Shown piece after piece: positions 24,134 through 32,572 of a stretch of 64,000 nucleotides of DNA. The position numbers and the translations under genes are program-made. Below the pieces are notes generated by a model. That model saw only the letters and a list, made by a program, of their open reading frames with translations, was not told the origin of the DNA and made no database searches. Origin of the DNA: Colwellia sp. RSH04. GTDB lineage: Bacteria > Pseudomonadota > Gammaproteobacteria > Enterobacterales > Alteromonadaceae. The stretch lies in assembly GCF_003545765.1 (NCBI RefSeq), contig NZ_QXIO01000007.1:124001-188000 (forward strand), in the 5' to 3' direction. The first letter of the stretch is position 1; the number at the start of each line of letters is the position of its first letter.

Positions 24134-25395
24134 TGCTTAAAAAGTTATCAACTTCTTTAGTGATAGCGGCGAGTCTTCTTATTGCTCAAGCACCTTTTGC
24201 TGATGTAGTTAATGCTGCAGAAGCGAAAGCGGAGAAAAAGAAGAAACGTCCAACACAATTAGTCGGTCCACGTGTCGGCAAAAAAGTACAAAAAGCTTTT
24301 GAAGCGTACAGTGCTGACGACATACCTGGTGCATTAGCAATATTATTGGAAATTGAACCGTCTAAGGCCTATGACAAAGCGTATGTAGCACGATTTATTG
24401 GTGTTATGTATGCCACCTTAGGTGATAACGATGCAAAAACAATAGAGTGGTTAACAAAAGCGGTTGAACCTGATTTACTTAATGAAGTAGATCATGGTGA
24501 GTCGTTGAAGTTACTTGCTGATATTCAAATGCAATCTAAAGACTATAAGTCTGCGCTTAAAAACTACTATGCTTGGATGGAGTTTACTGGCAAAGAAGAT
24601 GGCCCAACTTATGTGAAGGTTGCAAATGCATACTATTCACTTAAGCAGTTAGATAAAGTGATTGTACCAGCTGATAAAGCCATTGCAGCCTTTGGTGATA
24701 AGCCAAATCAAAACCCGTATGTTTTAAAAGTAACATCTTACTATGAACGTAAGAAGTACAAAGAAGCTATCGAGGTTTTAGAAACGGTCATTCAATTGTT
24801 CCCTGAGAATAAACAGTGGTGGACACAGCTACCAATGTTCTACTTGTTAGTAGAGAACTATGATAAGGCTACTCAAACACTAGACATGGCGTATAAACTT
24901 GGACATCTAGATAAAGAAGGCCAAATTAAAACGCTTGCGAGTTTATATTCGCAGTCAGGTGTGCCGTATAAATCTGCTCGATTACTAGAAAAGCATATTG
25001 CTTCTGGTTTAGTTAAACGTGATGACAAAAACATTGCGACATTAGCTAATGCTTGGCACTCTGCTCAACATGTAAGTAAAGCAGCTAATTATTATGGTGA
25101 ACTGGCTAAAATGACAAACAGTGCTAAGCATTATCGTAAGCAAGGCATGTTATTGAAGCAAGATGAGCAGTTTGCAAAGGCTATTCCTGCATTGAACAAA
25201 GCAATTGAGTTAGGCATTAAAAATCAAGGTCGAATTCAAATGAGTATTGCTGAATCTTACTTTTATTTAGAAAAGTATAAAGAAGCTTATGCTGCTATTC
25301 AAAAAGCGATGAAAGAGCCTGGTACACGTAAATCAGCTAAAAGTTGGAAAAGCTTTATTGTTGATACTGCGAAACGTAAAAACGTCAATATTTAG
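24133..25395 (+). CDS. TPR-repeat periplasmic protein of the TonB2 operon
   Basis: Last gene of the operon. The 420-residue protein starts with a signal peptide (MLKKLSTSLVIAASLLIAQA, cleavage around residue 28) followed by a Lys-rich stretch (KAEKKKKRPTQ) and then several tetratricopeptide helices: AFEAYSADDIPGALAIL, YKSALKNYYAWME, YKEAIEVLETVIQLFPENKQWW, YDKATQTLDMAYKLG, FAKAIPALNKAIELGIKNQG. In Vibrio the matching gene (VC1543 as I recall) is conserved in the operon; the role is likely as a periplasmic scaffold. A strong terminator follows. Confidence 0.88.
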   Translation: MLKKLSTSLVIAASLLIAQAPFADVVNAAEAKAEKKKKRPTQLVGPRVGKKVQKAFEAYSADDIPGALAILLEIEPSKAYDKAYVARFIGVMYATLGDNDAKTIEWLTKAVEPDLLNEVDHGESLKLLADIQMQSKDYKSALKNYYAWMEFTGKEDGPTYVKVANAYYSLKQLDKVIVPADKAIAAFGDKPNQNPYVLKVTSYYERKKYKEAIEVLETVIQLFPENKQWWTQLPMFYLLVENYDKATQTLDMAYKLGHLDKEGQIKTLASLYSQSGVPYKSARLLEKHIASGLVKRDDKNIATLANAWHSAQHVSKAANYYGELAKMTNSAKHYRKQGMLLKQDEQFAKAIPALNKAIELGIKNQGRIQMSIAESYFYLEKYKEAYAAIQKAMKEPGTRKSAKSWKSFIVDTAKRKNVNI

Positions 25396-25413
25396 TACTT
25401 TTTTACTTAATAT

Positions 25414-25443
25414 AAAAAACCAGCGTTATGCTGGTTTTTTTTT
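25414..25443 (+). terminator. Rho-independent terminator of the TonB2-type operon
   Basis: AAAAAACCAGC / GCTGGTTTTTT stem with loop GTTAT and a long T-run, 19 bases after the TPR gene. Confidence 0.95.
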
Positions 25444-25583
25444 GACTAAAATTTACTTAACGATAAAATAACCAGTAATTAAATTAAAATATGAAATTTT
25501 TATATTTAGTTGCTGGTCTACATTAGCAGATACCAAAAATTCAGCTTATTATAAGTTGTACTATATTAAAAAAGGGAAACATT

Positions 25584-26192
25584 ATGAGTTTATTGAATAA
25601 GTCTTTTATATTGGCAATGTCGGGCGTACTGGCGTTAAGTGTATTCACGAGCAAGGTTGCACAAGCTGAAGTAAATCCATTTACTGCTCAAGACACCGTA
25701 AGTTATGCAGAAAAGAAAGATGCAAACAAATGCGGTGAAGGCAAGTGCGGCGAAGGTAAAATGAAAGCCAAAGGCAAATGCGGTGAAGGTAAGTGTGGCG
25801 AAGGTAAAAAGAAAGCCAAAGGTAAATGCGGTGAAGGCAAGTGTGGCGAAGGTAAAATGAAAGCCAAAGGCAAATGCGGTGAAGGTAAGTGTGGCGAAGG
25901 TAAAATGAAAGCCAAAGGCAAATGCGGTGAAGGTAAGTGTGGCGAAGGTAAAAAGAAAGCCAAAGGTAAATGCGGTGAAGGCAAGTGTGGCGAAGGTAAA
26001 ATGAAAGCCAAAGGCAAATGCGGTGAAGGTAAGTGTGGCGAAGGTAAAATGAAAGCCAAAGGCAAATGCGGTGAAGGTAAGTGTGGCGAAGGTAAAAAGA
26101 AAGCCAAAGGTAAATGCGGCGAAGGCAAGTGTGGCGAAGGTAAAAAGAAAGCCAAAGGCAAATGCGGTGAAGGTAAAAATAAAGCCAAATAA
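25584..26192 (+). CDS. HvfA-like secreted Cys-rich repeat protein, probable modified metallophore precursor
   Basis: The 202-residue protein has a Sec signal peptide (about 1-28, ending KVAQA), a short NPF-containing leader and nine perfect-length 16-residue repeats KCGEGKCGEGK(M/K)KAKG plus a partial tenth, with 19 Cys in all. Nine Cys lie in the EGKCG motif; nine lie in KGKCG and the first in NKCG. From known biology, HvfA-type peptides with EGKCG repeats are modified by an MNIO (DUF692) enzyme HvfB with HvfC, converting Cys to oxazolone/thioamide groups that bind copper. Neither HvfB nor HvfC is in this window, so this copy is an orphan or is modified in trans. RBS AAAGGGAAAC; own terminator. 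Family call fair; modification inferred. Confidence 0.72.
   Translation: MSLLNKSFILAMSGVLALSVFTSKVAQAEVNPFTAQDTVSYAEKKDANKCGEGKCGEGKMKAKGKCGEGKCGEGKKKAKGKCGEGKCGEGKMKAKGKCGEGKCGEGKMKAKGKCGEGKCGEGKKKAKGKCGEGKCGEGKMKAKGKCGEGKCGEGKMKAKGKCGEGKCGEGKKKAKGKCGEGKCGEGKKKAKGKCGEGKNKAK
25728..26189 (+). repeat. Nine 48-bp tandem coding repeats plus a 30-bp remnant
   Basis: Units of 48 bp run from 25728 to 26159 and a partial unit ends at 26189. By base-level comparison units 2, 5 and 8 are identical, units 3 and 6 are identical, and units 4 and 7 are identical, so 25776-25919 and 25920-26063 are exact 144-bp copies. The position-12 residue follows Met-Lys-Met, Met-Lys-Met, Met-Lys-Lys. This indicates recent expansion by blocks of three units through unequal exchange or replication slippage. 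Confidence 0.95.
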
Positions 26193-26210
26193 AGACTTAT
26201 ATTTGAATAG

Positions 26211-26236
26211 AAAAAACGGGCATTTGCCCGTTTTTT
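26211..26236. terminator. Rho-independent terminator, likely bidirectional
   Basis: AAAAAACGGGC / GCCCGTTTTTT stem with loop ATTT. It lies between the HvfA-like gene and the convergent lipoprotein gene and has A- and T-tracts on the two sides. Confidence 0.95.
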
Positions 26237-26257
26237 AGTTTTTACGCAAAAAGTGAA

Positions 26258-26779
26258 TTATTGATTTTTACCAACATAATAATAAACCGACCAAGTATTA
26301 CTATAAACGCTACTTGATGGTACTAAATGTGTTGACACAGTTACCTCACTTTTGTCAGTAGAAAATAGCGTTTTCGAGCCGTCATCATGGCGTCTTTTAC
26401 TGCTATTAGCTTGCCACTCACTACCTAAGCATTGTTTAACGGTACTTACTGCTTTGTTGTAATAATCCTTAGCAACTTGTTCGTCGACTTGAACGGTATT
26501 ACATGAGTATGTTGTTTTATCGCCACCCAAAGTCCAAATAGTACAATTCTCACCAATCAGGTGATATTTAGCTTGCCAAATTTTACTCGCTCTTGCTTTA
26601 ACTTCTCCAGCTTTTAACTGCTCAAAACCTTCGTTATAGGCCTTAATTAAATAATCTAGCTTTTGACAAGGGTTAGATACTGGTGCTAAGTTTTGTTGTG
26701 CAATGTGATTTTGATTAGCGCAACTGGTAACTAAGAGAGTCGTAAATACAGGTAATATAATTTTGGTTGAATTTATCAT
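26258..26779 (-). CDS. Putative lipoprotein of unknown function
   Basis: Not recognised beyond its localisation. The 173-residue protein has a lipoprotein signal with lipobox LVTSC (Cys about residue 20) and no Asp at the next position (Ala-Asn follow), so outer-membrane sorting is likely. The mature part has four more Cys (PCQKLDY, ENCTIW, YSCNTV, KQCLGSEW), which may form two disulfides, and ends in beta strands VSTHLVPSS and SVYYYVGK. The ATG at 26779 is preferred over a TTG two codons earlier. It converges on the HvfA-like gene but no functional link is evident. Confidence 0.7.
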   Translation of the reverse strand: MINSTKIILPVFTTLLVTSCANQNHIAQQNLAPVSNPCQKLDYLIKAYNEGFEQLKAGEVKARASKIWQAKYHLIGENCTIWTLGGDKTTYSCNTVQVDEQVAKDYYNKAVSTVKQCLGSEWQANSSKRRHDDGSKTLFSTDKSEVTVSTHLVPSSSVYSNTWSVYYYVGKNQ

Positions 26780-27031
26780 AGTCAATCTGAATGGCTTCCA
26801 TATCCATGGAGGTAATTAAAGTATTCTATAGTACAAAATATCATAAGTCTTTCATAGTAGACTGAACTTGTTTGTTATCATGGAATAAGCTTCGCTACAT
26901 GAATTAGTTGTATATGAAGGAATAAACAGTTCTTAAACTATAAAAAACACATCACCATTTCTTTATAGCGTTTTGCAGCATCTTACTGATGGGTTATAAT
27001 ATAGCTCTTTTAAGCCCATCAGGAATTCAAT

Positions 27032-27685
27032 TTGACTAACAATGATATATTACGCCGTTTACGTTATACCTTTAACTGGAATGATAACGAGATGGCTTCT
27101 ATGCTCTCTTTAATGGGAGTTAAGGTTACCAGCGGACAAGTTAATCATTGGTTGAAAAAAGATAACGATGAAAATTACGAAGAATGTACAGATTATAATT
27201 TTGCAGCATTGTTAAATGGCTTTATTGAAAAGAAACGTGGTAAAAAAGAGGGGCCTAGAGCCGAAATAGAAGCTAGGCTCAACAATAATATAATTCTTAC
27301 AAAAATAAAAATTGCATTAGGTTTAAAAGCAGATGACATAATAAGTATGTTAGCAAGTGTCGATTTTACATTGAGTAAACCTGAATTAAGTGCTTTTACC
27401 AGGAAAGTTGATCATAAGCATTACCGTGAATGTAAAGATCAAGTACTTAGAAACTTTCTTAAAGCAATAGAGAAGCGCTTCTTTGTCGCGAGAAAAGAAA
27501 AAGCCAAAGTACCTAATAAAGTATCAAATAAGAGTAAGCCTAGCTATAAAAAAGAAAAAGGTGATTCAGTAGAGGGTGCTCGACCTAATGCCAGTAATAT
27601 ATATCACAACCCATATGCAAACTCACCAAGCTCTGAATCTTCCCAAAAAAATAGTCGTAGTAAATTAACATTAAAAAAGCCTTAG
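27032..27685 (+). CDS. yehS: YehS-like DUF1456 protein
   Basis: Cytoplasmic protein of unknown function with two DUF1456 repeats, at about residues 3-68 (NNDILRRLRYTFNWNDNEM, VNHWLKKD) and 92-155 (NNIILTKIKIALGLKADDI, FTRKVDHKHYRECKDQVLRN given here as two motifs). E. coli YehS has the same two repeats. A basic, low-complexity tail of about 60 residues follows, which E. coli YehS lacks. The start is TTG at 27032, supported by AGGA eight bases upstream and by the family N-terminus (NDILR at residues 4-8). Confidence 0.88.
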   Translation: MTNNDILRRLRYTFNWNDNEMASMLSLMGVKVTSGQVNHWLKKDNDENYEECTDYNFAALLNGFIEKKRGKKEGPRAEIEARLNNNIILTKIKIALGLKADDIISMLASVDFTLSKPELSAFTRKVDHKHYRECKDQVLRNFLKAIEKRFFVARKEKAKVPNKVSNKSKPSYKKEKGDSVEGARPNASNIYHNPYANSPSSESSQKNSRSKLTLKKP

Positions 27686-27841
27686 GGCTATGAGGCTAAA
27701 AGCCTCTGTACTCTGCGTTAAAGAGTGCTTATTTAGCGAGTAAACTACGTTATTTTTGCCTTGAATAAAGAGATTTTATCTCTCAGCTGAATTATGAAAC
27801 AATGATAAACACTCCCTAGCGTAAAGATATTCTAAAGTTAT

Positions 27842-27869
27842 TGATATTAGTAAGTTATTGCTAATATCA
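27842..27869. repeat. Inverted repeat in the yehS-receiver gap
   Basis: TGATATTAG and CTAATATCA, exact complements separated by ten bases, about 125 bases before the receiver gene. The 309-bp gap also holds a small GAGGCT/AGCCTC hairpin at 27692 just after yehS. No strong terminator or promoter is evident, so the role is open. Confidence 0.45.
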
Positions 27870-27994
27870 GAATAAATGCTCTAATAAAGTTGATAGAAAC
27901 CAAGGCTAAATACTGTTGTAAAAGGGTCTAATAAGGTATTATGCGCGCCATTAAATTTGGTTAAAATTTTATATTTAGAGCTGATAAATTCAAA

Positions 27995-28393
27995 ATGCGC
28001 ATACTTTTAGTTGATGACAAGCAAGCCGTACAAGACAGTTTAGTTTCATTACTATCTCAATTAGGCTATGAGGTAGAAACAGCTACGAATGGGCTAAATG
28101 CATTTGAAAAAGCACAAAACGCAAACTTTGATCTATATATTATCGATCACCTTATGCCATTGATGAATGGTGTTCAGCTCACAAAAAACTTAAAGCAAAC
28201 ACCGCAGTGTAAAGCAATTCCTATTTTATTTATGACTACCCAAGGGCTTGATGCCGTTAGTAAACTTGAAGAGTTTTCTCAATTCTCTGATGTGATATGT
28301 AAACCGGTAGATAGCGACAACTTGATTGAAAAATTAGTTAAATTAGGCATATTTCGCCCCCAAGCACAATTCTCTATGCACTCTAATGCATAA
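27995..28393 (+). CDS. Single-domain response regulator (CheY-like receiver)
   Basis: Stand-alone receiver domain of 132 residues. The acidic pair is Asp7-Asp8, the phospho-acceptor Asp51 (YIIDHLMP), with Thr81 and Lys103 (CKPVD) completing the active site, so it should be phosphorylated. There is no output domain, and no histidine kinase gene lies in the window, so the partner is unknown. Located alone between yehS and dnaX. Confidence 0.9.
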   Translation: MRILLVDDKQAVQDSLVSLLSQLGYEVETATNGLNAFEKAQNANFDLYIIDHLMPLMNGVQLTKNLKQTPQCKAIPILFMTTQGLDAVSKLEEFSQFSDVICKPVDSDNLIEKLVKLGIFRPQAQFSMHSNA

Positions 28394-28631
28394 CACCCAC
28401 ATTATATTTATTTCTTAGCTGATTATCTTACTTATAGAATTTCATTATGGGTAACGATAAAGTAGTATATAGAGTTAGCTATATACAAGAGTTACATTTG
28501 TGTCACTCTAGTGATATTTATCGATATCATTAATGAAAATGGCATGCTAAGACGCAATCATTAAAATAATCAGCGTTCAAAGTAAGTCTTTAATTTACAT
28601 AATTACGTATGGAAGTTGAGTAAAAAACTTT

Positions 28632-30815
28632 ATGAGTTATCAAGTTTTAGCAAGAAAGTGGCGCCCTAAAAACTTTCAACAGCTTATGGGACAAGAGCAT
28701 GTTGTCAGTGTGTTAACTAATGCACTATCTCAACAGCGTATTCATCATGCTTATTTGTTTACCGGCACTCGAGGTGTAGGTAAAACGACCATAGCAAGGA
28801 TCTTTGCAAAAAGCTTAAATTGCGAGCAAGGCATCACAGAGTCACCATGTGGTCAGTGCCAAACTTGTTTAGATATCGATAGCGGGCACTTTATTGATTT
28901 ACTTGAAGTCGATGCGGCATCAAAAACCAAAGTGGATGACACGCGAGAGATACTTGATAATGTACAATATGCACCAACACGTGGGCGCTATAAAGTATAC
29001 CTAATAGATGAAGTACATATGCTTTCAAGGCATAGTTTTAATGCTTTATTGAAAACGCTAGAAGAGCCGCCAGCCCATGTGAAATTTATTTTAGCGACAA
29101 CAGATCCGCAAAAACTTCCAGTTACCGTGTTATCACGCTGTTTACAGTTTCATTTAAAAGCATTAACCGTAAAACAAATAGAAGCTAAACTTGATGATAT
29201 TTTGAAAAGTGAATCAGTATCTCATCAACCAGGCTGCCTTACATTAATCGCAAAAGCTGCTCGTGGTAGTATGCGAGATTCACTCAGCTTAACTGACCAG
29301 GCTATAGCGCAAGGTCAGGGGCATATTTCGCTAGAAAATATTCAGCAAATGCTTGGCGGAATCGATCATAACTGGGTATATAAAATACTCATTACTTTAC
29401 TTAAACAAGATGGTAAAGGTTTGATGACTTTGTCTCAAGAAATTGCCTCTTATGCACCTAGTTATAACCGTTTATTTGCAGAGTTAATCCAACTATTTCA
29501 TCAAATTGCATTGATGCAAATTGTAGAACAACATTTCGATTTACCAGCAGAGCAAGTTACTTTACTGAAAAAGTTTGCTGAATCAATGTCTGCTGAAGAT
29601 ATTCAACTTTATTATCAAATAGCATTAAATGGACGTAAAGATTTACCTTATGCTATTGATGAGCAAGCAGCGTTTGATATGACGTTATTACGTTTACATG
29701 CTTTCAAACCAATGCAAACTGGTGTAACTCAGCAGGTAATAGATAATACGAATCCTCAAGTTACACCTGTCGATTTTACTAGTGACTCTTTGCCTGATAC
29801 CAACATGGCAAAGCCCATACTTTATGCAAGTGACAATGATAGTGAAACAGTAAGCTTAGGCAACTCTGAACAGATCAGCAGCGAATTGCCAATAACTTCA
29901 ATAAATGAAGTCCCTACAGAAGATCAGCAGCTATCACAAGAAAACTCGTTAGCAGAAGAAAACACTGAAGAAATTAATAATAACGAACTAATTGACCAAG
30001 CACCCGTCTCATTAGATGAACAAATGGTTGCAATTGAGCAAGAGGCTCAAGCGCTGTCATCTATGCCAACTGATGTTCAGCATGAACAAAGTAGCGCCAT
30101 GGAAGCTCCTTTAATTGTAAGTAAGCAGACTATTATTGATGCTAACAGGAACACTGAACAAATAGCTGAGCCAACAGCGCCAGTTATTGAAAGCCCTGTA
30201 AGTGCCGTTCTAGCAACCAGAAATATGCTTCGTAGTCGAAAAAAGCAACTGGAGCAGCAAACAAAAAAGTCTGATGGCGCTAATCAGCGTCATAATAAAA
30301 GTTCAACTGAATTACAGACGCAAGCTACAGAAGAACAGGCAACAAATGAACATGTTGTTAAGCATACACCTCCAGAGCCAACAGTCCCTTTTAGTGAAGA
30401 GCAGATAGATCCTGCTGTTATTAAGAAAGCTAATCAGGTTGATAAATGGGCTCATATGATTGATGCGATGGAGCTTACTGCTAGAATTAGACAATTAGCT
30501 ATTCACGCAACCATTGGCGAAAACTCCACAGACGATCATTTAATTCTACAGTTAGATCAAGCGACAAAGCATTTAAATACCGAAGTAGCCCAACAGCAGT
30601 TACAAGATTATATTTGTCAGTTTTTAGCAAAGCCAATCACAGTAACGGTAGAGTTAGTTGATAAAACCGTTGCAGATCCTTACCAGATACAATCGCAAAT
30701 TAATGATAAACGGTATGATTATGCAAAAGCCTTGCTATTTGAGGATACGACGGTGAAGTCACTACAGCAAATATTTCAAGCTGAGCTGGATGAAGAGACT
30801 ATTCAGGCTCATTAA
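28632..30815 (+). CDS. dnaX: DNA polymerase III tau (and gamma) subunit
   Basis: Clamp-loader ATPase subunit. The 727-residue tau form begins MSYQVLARKWRPKNFQQLMGQ, with Walker A GTRGVGKTT (about 45-53), four zinc-ligand Cys (CEQG, CGQC, C in QTC), the DEVHMLS Walker B and the SRC sensor; domain III ends near residue 360. A long acidic/Gln-rich linker follows and a C-terminal tau-specific domain (about 600-727). A programmed -1 frameshift site lies at 30239-30293 and would produce a gamma form of about 547 residues. ybaB and recR follow, the usual dnaX-ybaB-recR order. Confidence 0.97.
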   Translation: MSYQVLARKWRPKNFQQLMGQEHVVSVLTNALSQQRIHHAYLFTGTRGVGKTTIARIFAKSLNCEQGITESPCGQCQTCLDIDSGHFIDLLEVDAASKTKVDDTREILDNVQYAPTRGRYKVYLIDEVHMLSRHSFNALLKTLEEPPAHVKFILATTDPQKLPVTVLSRCLQFHLKALTVKQIEAKLDDILKSESVSHQPGCLTLIAKAARGSMRDSLSLTDQAIAQGQGHISLENIQQMLGGIDHNWVYKILITLLKQDGKGLMTLSQEIASYAPSYNRLFAELIQLFHQIALMQIVEQHFDLPAEQVTLLKKFAESMSAEDIQLYYQIALNGRKDLPYAIDEQAAFDMTLLRLHAFKPMQTGVTQQVIDNTNPQVTPVDFTSDSLPDTNMAKPILYASDNDSETVSLGNSEQISSELPITSINEVPTEDQQLSQENSLAEENTEEINNNELIDQAPVSLDEQMVAIEQEAQALSSMPTDVQHEQSSAMEAPLIVSKQTIIDANRNTEQIAEPTAPVIESPVSAVLATRNMLRSRKKQLEQQTKKSDGANQRHNKSSTELQTQATEEQATNEHVVKHTPPEPTVPFSEEQIDPAVIKKANQVDKWAHMIDAMELTARIRQLAIHATIGENSTDDHLILQLDQATKHLNTEVAQQQLQDYICQFLAKPITVTVELVDKTVADPYQIQSQINDKRYDYAKALLFEDTTVKSLQQIFQAELDEETIQAH
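30239..30293 (+). promoter_or_regulatory. Programmed -1 ribosomal frameshift cassette in dnaX
   Basis: Two slippery heptamers A-AAA-AAG are in the correct phase, at 30239-30245 and 30263-30269. A -1 slip at either reaches the same TGA at 30272-30274. The second site gives AAAAAAG-TC-TGA, the same geometry as E. coli dnaX. GGAG at 30251-30254, eight bases before it, can act as the internal stimulatory Shine-Dalgarno, and ATGGCGCT / AGCGTCAT (30274-30281 with 30286-30293, one G-U pair) forms the downstream hairpin four bases after the heptamer. Confidence 0.82.
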
Positions 30816-30930
30816 CGGTAAAATATATGATACAGTTTAATATAAAGTTCAAAGATTAAATGATGCTGTTAATTCTGCATCAAGGTATAATAAGCACATA
30901 GTTTTTAGTTTTAAGATCTTGGAGAGATAG

Positions 30931-31257
30931 ATGATGAAAGGCGGTATGGGCAACTTGATGAAGCAAGCCCAACAAATGCAAGCAAAAATGGCTAAAGCAC
31001 AAGAAGAATTAGCTAATATGGAAGTTGTCGGTGAAGCTGGCGCAGGCATGGTTAAAGTAACCATGACAGGTAGCCATAGTGTTCGTCGAGTTGAGCTTGA
31101 TGAAAGCTTAATGGAAGATGATAAAGATATGATTGAAGACTTACTAGCGGCAGCAGTAAATGACGCTGTACGTCGTGTAGAAGAGCAAAATAAAGAAAAA
31201 ATGGGTGCATTAACAGGTGGTATGCAATTACCTCCTGGCATGAAAATGCCATTCTAG
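30931..31257 (+). CDS. ybaB: YbaB/EbfC nucleoid-associated protein
   Basis: Small DNA-binding protein, a dimer in known structures. The 108 residues read [20 protein letters not shown] at the N-terminus, a central segment with [13 protein letters not shown], and end [11 protein letters not shown], very close to E. coli YbaB over the whole length. GGAGAGA precedes the ATG. Located between dnaX and recR as in most gammaproteobacteria, though an apparent terminator hairpin separates it from recR. Confidence 0.96.
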   Translation: MMKGGMGNLMKQAQQMQAKMAKAQEELANMEVVGEAGAGMVKVTMTGSHSVRRVELDESLMEDDKDMIEDLLAAAVNDAVRRVEEQNKEKMGALTGGMQLPPGMKMPF

Positions 31258-31279
31258 TAAAACAACTTATCTTTGCCAA

Positions 31280-31317
31280 AAACAGGTATTTGAAATTTTC
31301 ATCTACCTGTTTTTTTA
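31280..31317 (+). terminator. Terminator-like hairpin between ybaB and recR
   Basis: AAACAGGTA (31280-31288) pairs with TACCTGTTT (31304-31312) and is followed by a T-run. It should reduce read-through into recR, which starts 50 bases later, so recR may depend on read-through or a weak local promoter. Confidence 0.75.
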
Positions 31318-31366
31318 ATTGAATTGTTAAACTTATATCGTTATTCAATAACATTTAAGGAAAGTG

Positions 31367-31972
31367 ATGAAATTTAGCCCAGTAGTACAAGAGTTAATTG
31401 ACGCTTTAAAATGCCTGCCAGGCGTTGGTGCTAAATCTGCTCAACGTATGGCTTTTCAGCTTTTAGAACGAAATAGGCGAGGGGGAACCAAGCTCGCTCA
31501 CTCGTTAGAAAAAGCGATGACTGATATAGGCCATTGTCAAGAGTGCCGTAATTTTACTGAATTTGATCTCTGTGAAATTTGCCAAAGCCCTAAGCGTAAA
31601 CTTGCAACAAATTTATGTATTGTTGAAAGCCCAGGTGATGTTATAGCTATTGAACAAACAGGTGAATTTACCGGAAAGTATTTTGTTTTGATGGGGCACT
31701 TATCTCCCATAGATGGTATTGGGCCAAATGATTTAGGCTTAGATATTCTTGCAAAACAATTTGCTAGTGGCCATTTTGAAGAAGTTATTTTGGCGACAAA
31801 CCCGACCGTTGAAGGAGAGGCTACAGCGCATTATATTGCAGAACTTGCAAACGAATATGGTATTAGCATGTCACGTATTGCACATGGTGTTCCTGTCGGT
31901 GGTGAGTTAGAGTATGTCGATGGCAATACATTGTCTCACGCATTGTCGGGTCGCAAAAAGTATTTATTATAA
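31367..31972 (+). CDS. recR: Recombination mediator protein RecR
   Basis: Works with RecF/RecO to load RecA on gapped DNA. The 201-residue protein has the N-terminal helix-hairpin-helix ([14 protein letters not shown]), a four-Cys zinc finger ([16 protein letters not shown]), a Toprim domain with VESPGDV and [12 protein letters not shown], and the C-terminal [16 protein letters not shown]. All regions match E. coli RecR. The ATG at 31367 is preferred over a GTG three bases earlier because of the better spacing to AAGG. Confidence 0.96.
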   Translation: MKFSPVVQELIDALKCLPGVGAKSAQRMAFQLLERNRRGGTKLAHSLEKAMTDIGHCQECRNFTEFDLCEICQSPKRKLATNLCIVESPGDVIAIEQTGEFTGKYFVLMGHLSPIDGIGPNDLGLDILAKQFASGHFEEVILATNPTVEGEATAHYIAELANEYGISMSRIAHGVPVGGELEYVDGNTLSHALSGRKKYLL

Positions 31973-32060
31973 GTTTTTAAATCGGGAAAATGTGCGTTTA
32001 GGCTTTTTAGCTCTTTATGAGTCGATGTTAAAGGGGGGAGCTTTGCGCTAGCGGTTTTAG

Positions 32061-32468
32061 CTAGCCGCCAATAAACTTTACCTTAAAGCCTTCTTTTTCT
32101 AATACCGCTTTAATCTCGTCTCGTTTATCGCCTTGAATCTCAATAACTTCCTCTATAACCGTGCCGCCTGTACCACAAGTTTTCTTTAGTTTTTTAGCTA
32201 ACGTTTTAAGTGCATTGTTATCTAAGCCTAAACCGGTGATGGTAACAACACCTTTACCTTTACGACCTTTTGTTTCTCTTCTTACTTTCGCGTAACCATC
32301 GCTACTTGTTACGTTTTCATTGGACTTATTAGGCTTAATTCGGCCACTGTCAGTTGAATAAACTAAGTTTTCATCATGTGAAGAACTTGTTTCATTTGTT
32401 GGCGTTGTGATCGTGTTTTTACCAAATACTGAGGCTAAATCACTTAAACTTGTTAATTTTTCTTTCAT
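32061..32468 (-). CDS. yciH: SUI1/eIF1-like protein YciH
   Basis: Bacterial homologue of translation factor eIF1, proposed to affect initiation fidelity under stress. The 135-residue protein has a variable polar N-terminus and a C-terminal SUI1 domain (about 62-135) with GKGVVTITGLGLD, KKTCGTGGTVIE and the final GFKVKFIGG. Convergent with recR; its own stop region contains the GCTAGC palindrome at 32050-32064 which may form a small hairpin. Confidence 0.92.
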   Translation of the reverse strand: MKEKLTSLSDLASVFGKNTITTPTNETSSSHDENLVYSTDSGRIKPNKSNENVTSSDGYAKVRRETKGRKGKGVVTITGLGLDNNALKTLAKKLKKTCGTGGTVIEEVIEIQGDKRDEIKAVLEKEGFKVKFIGG

Positions 32469-32510
32469 TTTATTGTCGCTGTTATCTGGTTATCACTTTA
32501 TTAAAGACAA

Positions 32511-32539
32511 AATAAAACCACTACAAGAGTGGTTTTATT
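32511..32539. terminator. Terminator after etfA
   Basis: Perfect 12-bp stem AATAAAACCACT / AGTGGTTTTATT with a five-base loop, 33 bases beyond the etfA stop in the minus direction. The A/T ends supply a U-rich tail in both directions. Confidence 0.85.
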
Positions 32540-32572
32540 ATATCAAAACTTAAATGCTTAACGCAGTTTAAA

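Noticed and set aside
25703-26188. Long minus-strand open frame rich in Pro, Leu, Ser and His opposite the Cys-rich repeat gene
   Set aside because: It is the antisense shadow of the 48-bp repeats; it has no ribosome site and codes only for a low-complexity repeat with no start context. The plus-strand frame has a signal peptide, ribosome site and terminator.
25728-26189. Possible CRISPR-like array
   Set aside because: The 48-bp repeats are directly tandem without unique spacers and lie in a single coding frame; they are protein repeats.
28500-28535. GATAT/ATATC inverted repeat before dnaX
   Set aside because: Five-base arms in AT-rich DNA are expected by chance.
31973-32060. Terminator between recR and yciH
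   Set aside because: Only the short GCTAGC palindrome and G-run are seen; too weak to call.
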